From the NCBI GenBank assembly GCA_003313425.1, contig NHZP01000076.1, positions 62,001 through 126,000 of the forward strand: 64,000 bases of DNA. The letters run 5' to 3'. Within the stretch, counting starts at the first letter, position 1. The number at the start of each line of letters is the position of its first letter. Positions 54,975-64,000 of this stretch are shown here, one piece after another. Below the pieces are notes generated by a model that had not been told where the DNA came from, searched no databases, and saw nothing but the letters and a program-made list of their open reading frames with translations. Position numbers and translations under genes: made by a program. Source of the DNA: Pseudopyrenochaeta lycopersici. Taxonomy: Eukaryota; Ascomycota; Dothideomycetes; Pleosporales; Pseudopyrenochaetaceae.

Positions 54975-57900
54975 CAGAGCTGTTAACGATAAGCTTATCG
55001 TCTACTTATCGCATATCGTTTATGAGGATAGGCGATAAACGATAGTAATAAGAATTCTTATACAATACAATATCGTATACTTACTGCATATCGTTTAAGG
55101 TCGGCCAGGATTCTTCTATTCTGGAGTATTAGAAATCTCTTTGAGATAATAAAGTTTTAATCAGAATTATTTATATATGTTGGCCTCGACAGTGCAGAGT
55201 ATAGCTGCCTACTAGTGCTTACTAGTGCCTACTACTGCCTGTAATAGTCTAGTTCCTACGAACACACTTCTTTGTATATATTAATAGCTAGATACCTTTG
55301 TTAGCAATCAACCTAGTCCTTACTCCTTCATTACCTATCACCACCAGCATCCTAACTCTAAGAATATATATTAACAAATAGTGGCCTTTTTATTATCCTA
55401 GGTTCCTAATAATATTATTAATAATAATACTTAATCTTCTGTACTCTCTACCCTTAACTCTAACGCGTTCTCTACTACCATAAGCGAAGTTCTTAACAGC
55501 GAGAGTATCTCAAATCCTATAGTTACCTTAACCTAAAAGCGAAAGTAGAATTAAACAGCCCTAAACACATAGAAATACGCTCGTGCTCCTTAAGATAGTA
55601 AGCCTAAGCGAATAAGCTTAAGAAGGAAGGGAAAGATATAGTACTGCTCCTTTAGTTGTCAGATAAGAGGCATAAAAACTGAAGTATACGAATACTGCAT
55701 CGTGGACAGTATCACCTATGTATCATCGATGTATTAGGTCTGTGTTTAAAAAGGAGAGAAAACAGAACTAATAAAATATAATAAATTCTAATCTACAATT
55801 ATAACTAAAAAGATTTATTAAATTCTAATAATTAAGAGTCTTACTAACCCTATAACAAGCGAGGACTATGTCTTACGTAAATATTACTAGCGTACGCGAC
55901 ACTATAATTATCTTTACTAATTATATAAACTACACGCTATAGTTACTATAACTTAAAGTAAAAGTAGAGTTCTATAACGTATAGGCAATCGCAGACCCTA
56001 ATAGAACTAGAGAACCTTTACTAGAACTAATCCCCCTAGTCCTACTATAATTAGCTGACTACGTACTGGCTGTAGTCTAACAACTGGTACCTAGCGCGTT
56101 GTCAAACTCTTAGGGTAACTAGGTTAGATTATTAAGCTAGCTAACAAGATCAAACCTGTCCCGAACTAATATAACTCCAGCTATACTAACAAAACTATCA
56201 GACTTATTACCTAAAAGCTAAGAAATATACAAGGCTAATTAAGACAACTATAAGGTACAGCTTAAAGCCTACAAGATTAATAAGAAGAAATACGACAGAG
56301 AACAGGCTAACTATTAGTTACTTACAACGCACATTTAGAGTACAGTATTAGCGCACATTTAGCGTAACTACTGCCTCCCTAGTACTACGATTCGCTAATA
56401 GATTATTAATATCCAAAGGACAGTAGGAATTAACCTACTTAAAAAACGCTAACAAGCACAAACAAGATATTATAATGCATTAAAGCTAATAAGGACCCTA
56501 GTAAACTAGGATATCTAGCTTACTAAATACGATTGAGTAGTAACTGACGCTAAGACTAAAGGAGTCGCGGAGGTATAACATAATAACGACATTATAGAAG
56601 ATTTCTTATTAGCAGTAGAAAAGGTAGCACCTATATAGGTAACTACCTTCTCTAGCTAGGTAGCTAGAGGTAACCTAGACTATAATAGAAAAGAAATAAT
56701 AAAACTCTTCTAGGAGTATATAAGCTACTCCTACCTATAAAAGGGTAAGCAGAAGAGCGCTTTTGCTGCTAGAGACGCTGCATACCCTGCTAGTAGTAAA
56801 TTTAACTAGGGCGCATAGAGGGACGCCTCTAGTATAGCTAAAGAAGTATTATTAGCCTTACGGGGCAAGAACTGTAGTAGAATATAGAGAAAACGCAAAT
56901 TTAAGTAAAGCAGTACTAGATCTAAGTATTCCTCTCTAGAGGATACGGTAGTAGTTAAAGGTATAAAATACTATACTTATAAACAGCGCTATAATCTTTT
57001 TAATTATTTCTATCTAAACAAAGATAGGGCACCTGCGTAGTTTACACTAGATTTAAGGATAGCTAAACTTGTTAAGTATAAAAGAAAGTATAACCTAGAG
57101 CTAATTAAATTATTAGACTTAAAGCGCTAATAATTAAAGACGCCGCTAATTAAGAATTTATAAACACTAATACCTAAAGTCTTAAAAGATTAACTAGAAG
57201 GAAGAGTTATATTAATAATTAAAGCTGCGTATACCGCGTTAGTATTCTTAATAAAGAACTAACTATATCTGCTAAAGAATATATTTATCCTTAATTTAGG
57301 CGTAATAATATATATCTGCAATATAGCGCAACGCCTAACTTACCTCTGTCTACCTATCCCTAGTAACTGCGTATAGACAGGCAACGCACAAATATAGATT
57401 AAAGGGTATAGCACTATATATATTAAAGTTAAGTTACTATATAGCATAGAGATACTCTAATTAGAGAACGTTACCTTCTACCTAGAGATTCTATATAACC
57501 TTGTCTTATTTAGACTACTTAGATAACAAGAAATTTAGTAAGATAATAAGAATAAACCTACGTTGTTAAAGAGATAAGACAACTCTATTATCGCATACCT
57601 AACAGAAGTACATAACTAATAGGTACTTAAGTAATTAGATGCAAACGATAGTACCTTTTACACCTAATTTAACTCTTAAACTAAGCAGTTACTATAAAGA
57701 GTAAGTGCGATACTATAGCATAAGCGCCTAGAGTATCTAGGGCCCGCAGTAATTAAACACCTCGTCTAACAATCTAAGGGGGTGCGCATTAAAGGCGTTA
57801 CTACAGTTAAGTGTAACGCATATAAGAGAGCTAAATTAAAGCGCAGGATCTGCAGAGAACCTTAACTAAGCGAAGAAGGACTAGGAGAATTAATCGCGAT

Positions 57901-60900
57901 CAACTTTTACAACTACAAAGTAAGGAGCTACTTAAAGGAAAAGAGCTAAATACTTATTACTAACTAATTCTCAGCATATAACTAGGATTTCTACTTTACT
58001 AACAATAGACTAGCACGATCTATTATTTAGTTACTAGATAATTTTACTTACTTCCTCTATACGTAGTTTAATATTTCTGTAAAAGTAATTAAAATAAATA
58101 ATAAGATAGTAACTGTTAAGCTAGAAGTTAAGAGATAGTACACGTCTAAAGGTATAAAGGTTAAGCCTTCTACTCCTAATACCTAATTACAGAATAGTAG
58201 AGGAGAACGCTTAGGGGGTGTAATAAAAGAAAAAGCACGCACGATATAACTAGATACTAATCTTCCCTAGAAACTATAGCTAGAAATTATAAGAGTAGTA
58301 GTATACCTATATAATAGAACGCTAAACTACTTAAACTGCTAGAAAAGCCTATATAAGGTATTCTTTATAAGGGTCGCTGCTATAAATAGTATTATTACTA
58401 GACTACAGAAACTAAACTAAGCTTATCTTAAAGCATATAGCTGCAAGGCATTTATAATAACTAATAATACCTACTAAGAAAAGTCGCGACTGTAACGCTT
58501 AGATCTAAAGGCCTAGATTAGCTATCTTATTAGCTATTAATCTATAAACATCTACTATGTTTAGATCCTGTTACTAGCTAAAGTTATTAGTATAAGAGAC
58601 GTAGTCTTTAATAAAAGCGTAGTGTTTAGTAGTAAAACGGAAGACTTTATAGATAACCTTATATATAATACCCTGCAAGAGATTATAATATAGGTGAAAA
58701 CGATTAAACTACCTATACTACTGCGATAGGAATAGCCTAAGACTAGGTTATTCTATAAAGATAATATAATAATAGGAGAGAGTTTAAGTCTATAAGGTTA
58801 AAAGTTAAGAGGTTGCTAAAGTAGAAAAGTAATAGACTTATACCTAACGCTGCTAGACACTCTGCTACCTGTAGCTCTTCTTAGCTAGGCGTAGACTAAT
58901 AAACTTAAAGCTAATAGCATAATAATATAGAGCTTATTAAAAATAGAACTATAGGCAGCAGTATTTATAGCTAGTACTTAAGCAGGGCACGTAGGGGAAC
59001 ATAAAGGTAAGCTTATTAATAAGGCACAGCTAAAGAGAATACTAGTAAAGGGGGTAAAGCCTTACTAAAACTAATTACTACCTTTACTAATAACTTACTT
59101 AAAGCTTAAAGATTATCCTCTATATAAAATATTTAAGGAAGTAGAATAAGAATACCTAAGAGGCTATAAATAAATAAAGTCCTAGGCTAAAGTACTAATT
59201 ACTCCTATTAAACAGAAAGGTTACTAAATATTAGACTGTATATAGGTATATACCTATAAATTAGATAAACACTATCGCCTTATTAAATATAAAGCATAAC
59301 TAGTTATTTATAGTAATTAGTAATAAAATATTACGTTACAAGACACATACGCAGCTACTTTAGCTAGCAGGTCTTTTTAAATGCTTATAGTAATTGCTGC
59401 TAAGTTTAACCTTAAACTTAAACAGTACAATATTACTAACGCATTTGTATATGTAACTATAAATAGAGAAATCTATATAAGAATACTATAAGGATACTAG
59501 AAGCCCAGAATAATCCTTAAGCTTAAAAAGGTACTTTACGGTCTTTAAATTTTACTACTCTTATAGCAGAAAGAATTCGTCTTAACCCTTACTAACTTAG
59601 GCTTTAAATAAGTGCTATATAAGGCCTACTATATAATTAAGGATAGCATTATTATCTTCTTTTACATTAATAATATTATCTTAGCCTACTACTAGAAGAA
59701 GGAGGTAGAAGCTTAATAAGCTATTAAGGCTCTTTAAGAAAGATACACCTTTATAGGTAGAGAAGACCTATAATAGTTCCTTAGCGTTAATGTTATTAGA
59801 GACTAAGAATAATAATTAATTTAACTCTCCTAGTTAGCCTATACTAACAAAATTAGCAGACTTATAGATAGGAAAGATGTCTAATATAATACCCTAATAG
59901 TAAGCGTTAAACTCTAGCTACGCGAGGGATTAGCATTACTATTAGAAGTTAATAAATACTAGCGTAAGATTAGTTCCCTACTATTTACTGCTGTTACAAC
60001 ACGTCCTAATATCGCCTTCGCAACATTGCGCCTTACACGCTTCCTTGTTAACCCTAGCACGAAGTATTAGGAGGCTGCTAACAGAGTCCTGCTCTACCTT
60101 ACAGCGATAAAATTAAGGGCACTCTAACTAGGAGGAGGCGATAAGCTTAAAGTAGCTAGCGACGCATTATTTAGTAATAATATAGTTAATAGAAAGAGTT
60201 CGCAAGGTTATGTAATTAAGCTATTTAGTAGTCTTATTACCTAGAGAGTAAGTAAACAGGACACAGTTACTACCTTAACGACTAAAGCAGAACTGCTCGC
60301 ACTCTCCTAAGTAGCAAAAGAAGCTATCTTTACCTTGTAACTTCTTAAGGAGCTCTAGATATTATTGCTAGAGTTAACTATTATAATTTAATATAATAAT
60401 ATACAGACAATTTAACTTATTACAGAAGAGATTACTAAACTTTAAACTAAACTTTAATATATAGACATCTATAACTATTAGCTACGACAGGAAGTATTAC
60501 TTAGATAAATTTAAGTTAAATACGTAGAATCCTCGTAAATACTAGCAGATAGACTTACTAAAGCGCTGCCCTTAAATAAATAAGAGAACTTTCTTAATCA
60601 ATTAGGACTAGTAAACAAGAAACTAGCCTTAGTAAAAGAGTTAAAACTTAAAGATATACAGACTTAAATAGAGGATCTAATAATTATATAAGATATAGGT
60701 TTATAGCAGCTTAGAAGATTACTCTAAGCTAAAGGGGTATGTTAGATAAGAGGCATAAAAACTAAAGTATATAAATATTACATCGTAGATGGTATCACCT
60801 ATATATTATTAATGTATTAGGTCTGTGTTTAAAAAGGAGAGAAAACAGAACCAACAAAATATAATAAATTCTGATCCACGATCATAACTAAAAAGATTCA

Positions 60901-63080
60901 TTAAATTCTGACATTAGTAGGTGTCAGAATCCTACACAGAAGTTTAAGTTTATAACCTTAGCGCGCTATCATCTTAAGTAAACGCACGATATAAACTTAG
61001 AAGTTAATAATAGTAAAATTAAGAAGGTAAGGGTCAATACGCTAGAATCTGTATTTAAAGCAGCAGCGTAGACACAGGAGAAGAAGCGTAAAGATTAAGA
61101 GTATAAGGTCCTTACGTCTGTTATAAATCAAGAGGCATTTAAAGAAGCGTTAGTCCGGCTAATTACTCTTTATAATCTGCTATTTAGTTGTGTTAAATAG
61201 CTAGAATTTTAAGCACTGCTTATAACAGTTAACTACGCAGTAGACAAGATCTTTTACGGCCTCTAATCGCATTTAATTGTTCCTTAGCTAATTAACAACT
61301 CCTTCACCGTACATAAAGGCTTTCTTAAACAGCTTATTACTTAATCTTATTCCTTAATCCACTTTACTATAGATATATAGACCTCTCTAAACTAAAAGGC
61401 CTTCTTTGCAATCTATAGGCACTAGGTAGATCAGGACACTAAGAAGCTCTGTAAGGCCTTACTTACTCTACTACAAATACGCGGTAAATATGGTAGTAAA
61501 GAGCAGGCTCCTTATGTTATAAGAACAGTAATAGAGTACAGGATTATTAAGAAGATTAGCTATTTTACTAGTAATAACTACACCTTAAACGACAAGCTTT
61601 TGCGTTATATATCTACTAAGTTAGGGCAGAGTTACAATATTAAATAGGATCCTATTTATTATTAAATTCGCTGCTACAGCTATATTACGAATCTTACTGT
61701 ACAGACATTCCTCTTTGCAAAAGATAAGGAGGCTGTTAATCTTACTATAGCTAAAGTAGAGAAGAATAAGGATATCTTAATTAATAAGGGTCTTACAGAG
61801 AAGTACGTCCTTTGCGTGCTCTAATATATGCTTCCTACTTACTACACTATAGAATTAAGAACCTCTAGGCTGCTAGTTATCGCGAGATAGGCGCTCTTAG
61901 CCGCCTCTATAATATTACAGTCTATATACGATCCTCTAAGGCTTATTATAATAAGTTTCTTAACTTAGCTAGAGAGTCTCTAGGCATTAATAATAACACG
62001 CGGTAGAATAGCTAGTACACACTTATTAACAAAGCAAAAAAGACGCGAGTCTGTTCTGCTATACGGGAATATTAAGAGCGTTATTATAAGTAACTTAAGA
62101 ACGACTTCCTTTTACTAGACTACTAGAGAGTCCTTAATAATACTTATCTCTTCCTCTAGCTATTCTATAAAGTTACACTAATATTATAAGGCGACATAAC
62201 TATACTTAATTAAACTCTCTTTACTAACGATATTCTTATTCGCTACTTCTAGAAGTCTTAAGCTAAGCACGCAAATAACCCCTCCCTTCTCTCCTTAATT
62301 ATTACTAGCTAGTACGCCTTTAATAAGTAGTTTATAAAGACAGAGGACTCTCCAGCATATGCGGCCGCTTTGCTCCTTCACCCTGCTCGCTGACGAGCTT
62401 ATATTAACAAGTTCTAGAGGAAGGAGTAGTAGAAGAAGGCTGTTAATAATGCATGTAGGTTATAGGAAAGGAAATACGAGCAGATTAAGCGCGAAGTTGT
62501 ACAACTAGACGAGCCTCTAATCGCAAAAGAACCTGACGAGTTTAAACTCCTTACGAGAGAGCTTAATCTTACTTCTTCGCGCGTTTACGCCTCTATAAGG
62601 ACTTATTTAATAACTTTATAGACTGTAAACCTACTCCGCTTCCTCCTTATATAACAGCACTTAAATAGTAGCTTCGGCCTAAGCAGCAACGGGACTATCC
62701 TCGCCTTTCACAAATAGTAATTAATATTCTCTCAATCCTAGCTATGTCTGCAGAACCTGAGCGAATATTCAGCAGAGAGCGGCGTACAATTACTTAGACG
62801 CGAGCGAGTTTATCTAGGAACATAATTAAGAAGTTAGAGTGCTTAAAGAGTTGGCTTAGAGAGAATATTTTGGCGGAATTAGGCCTCAGCAGGAAGACGC
62901 CTAGTGGCGACAGCAAGAGTAGTGGATAATAGCATATGTGGGCGGCACGTGACGCTACACCCTGCTAAGACTGCATCGTTTACCTATTGCGATAGGTAGG
63001 CGATAAACGATATAGATTTCCTTATGCAATACAATAACGATAAAGGCCTTATCGCGTATCGTTTATCGTTAACAGCTCTG
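54975..63080 (+). mobile_element. hAT DNA transposon split by a Copia element
   Basis: Ends CAGAGCTGTTAACGATAA at 54975 and its complement ending at 63080 form an 18-bp perfect inverted terminal repeat; subterminal regions repeat TATCGTTTATC. Without the Copia insertion the element is ~2.84 kb. The plus-strand transposase is decayed but readable: N-terminal BED-type finger split by the Copia insertion (KIxYCSF before, then CQNPTQKFKFITLARYHL after), and the C-terminal dimerisation domain at ~62680-62900 (QIVINILSILAMSAEPERIF, SRERRTIT, LECLKSWLREN). The flanking 8 bp (GCGGCAAT, GGGTCAAG) agree at only five positions. Confidence 0.87.
55657..60913 (+). mobile_element. Copia LTR retrotransposon, complete, TTAGT duplication
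   Basis: 5257 bp with 174-bp LTRs (55657-55830 and 60740-60913) and TTAGT duplications at 55652-55656 and 60914-60918. Plus-strand order: gag region (~55900-57300); integrase (~57780-58400, CNAYKRAKLKRRICREP and a DFYFTNNRLARSII core); reverse transcriptase (~59100-60000, IIIFFYINNIILAY in place of the usual YVDDI motif); RNase H (~60150-60400, ASDALFSNNIVNRKSSQGYV); polypurine tract AAAGGGGTAT before the 3' LTR. The order IN-RT-RNaseH defines Copia (Ty1). Frames carry many TAG/TAA, so no active proteins. It is the same family as 20952-33019 and the solo LTR at 11642. Confidence 0.93.
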
Positions 63081-64000
63081 GGGTCAAGATCTCCTAGTCT
63101 TCTGAATCAAGCGTATCTTTTAGGATGACATTCCGAGAATAATCCTCGTCTTGAATCCAGCGTCCTTTAGACTTCTCTCGTACGACACGTTAGCGCTTAG
63201 ATAATAAGAAGTCTTTAAAAGGGGCTTAGAGTTTAAGGAGTATCTTAATCTTGTCGTAGACGTTATTCTAGTAAGTATTGTTACTTCTATAGAGCTTACG
63301 CGTTTTAATTATATTCTATCTAGTTAGGTTAATAATAGACTTAAAGTATTTAAGTTAGGCCTAGTGCTACTATTTTTATCTTTATAGACTTACGTATATC
63401 TAAATAACTAGATTATAAGCCTTACTAACTAGTCCTATTCGCCTCTATTAATTTAACTCTTCCTTTAAATTTACTAGCACTAACCCTTTAAATTTAAAGA
63501 GGTTCTTATTAAAGCTGAATAAGAGATAGCAGGTAATAAGGTTAATAATATAGCCTACACAGCGCAGGCGGCGCTTATTAGGATTAAAGCTAAATTCTTC
63601 TCTAATTACTTTTATTGCTAAATTATTACTTAAAGCATTATCTAGTATAAAAAAGCTAAGTCTGTCTTAAATACTAAAGTCCTTAATTACAGAAATAACC
63701 TGCTCTGTAATATCTGTACCTGTATGCGAGTTAGTTTACTTAGGTGTTGCTAGCAGTATTATTTAGTTCTTAAATTCTGCATTAATAAAGTAAGTAATAA
63801 TACTATTAAGCGAGAGGCAATTTCTAGAGGTCTAGAGGTTGAAGGAGATGTAGATCTTACTAACAGAATCCTGCAACTCCTATTTAACTTTAGCCTTATA
63901 AATCCTATAGCCTTTTATAATCTAGTCTTTAATAGTCTTTATAGTAGGTATTATATCTTTTGCGCGGGGCGAGAGATAGGTAAGAAGGTCGCGAAACAGC
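63081..64000 (-). mobile_element. hAT transposase remnant, cut by the window edge
   Basis: The minus strand from 64000 down to ~63480 reads a decayed hAT catalytic region: LFRDLLTYLSPRAKDIIPTI, then SKIYISFNL (family form LSFDLWTS), TDITEQVISVIKDFSI, then FFILDNALSNNLAIKVIREE (family form ITDNASNN) and RRLRCVGYIINLITCYLL. It is broken by TAG/TAA. The C-terminal part would lie at 63100-63400 but is too degraded to read; the N-terminus is beyond the window. It is not the continuation of the plus-strand hAT that ends at 63080. Confidence 0.7.

Overview
This window looks like a repeat-dominated, AT-rich compartment of a filamentous ascomycete, most likely a Dothideomycete (Pleosporales-like). Three things point there: short GT-AG introns of 47-57 bp in the gene models; fungal-specific families (HET, NACHT-WD40, a CCCH zinc-finger family, Fot1/pogo and hAT transposons, Copia and Gypsy LTR elements); and a strong repeat-induced point mutation (RIP) signature. 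Most transposon frames are interrupted almost only by TAG/TAA codons, as expected from CpA to TpA change, and whole blocks are saturated with TpA. I cannot name the species.

Layout. 1-3290: end of a Tc1/mariner copy, unclassified AT-rich DNA and a complete Tc1-like element. 3290-5700: a mixed-GC island with gene fragments and a small cysteine-rich secreted-protein gene (candidate effector) whose first and third exons carry RIP-type stops. 5700-9150: AT-rich DNA with telomere-like repeats in both orientations, a TA-flanked MITE and a small foldback. 9400-10954: a GC-rich gene for a multi-pass membrane protein. 11642-18000: solo Copia LTR, decayed pogo element, and a mariner element with a younger pogo element inside it. 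18400-20230: NACHT-WD40 remnant and one open reading frame of unknown function. 20952-33019: a minus-strand Copia element holding a solo LTR (AATAA target duplication) and a complete Gypsy element (GATAT duplication). 33493-36385: GC-normal DNA with an hAT-type MITE (8-bp duplication CTTGAAGG) and a TA-flanked MITE. 36507-42226: two hAT elements. 42210-47225: two unrecognised RIP-damaged frames.

47366-54000 is the genic part: a decayed ATP-dependent DNA ligase abutting a HET-domain fragment head to head, an apparently intact five-exon CCCH zinc-finger gene, and a SET-domain gene broken by several frameshifts. 54221-54490 is a 32-34 bp minisatellite. 54975-63080 is an hAT element split by a Copia element with TTAGT duplications. 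The window ends in another minus-strand hAT transposase.

Functionally the window is a transposon graveyard with relics of fungal accessory genes (effector-like, allorecognition NLR and HET) and few intact genes: the CCCH zinc-finger gene, possibly the 165-codon frame at 19733, and possibly the membrane protein. I see no RNA genes and no CRISPR, as expected for a eukaryote. Boundaries of RIP-degraded elements are approximate unless a target duplication is given.
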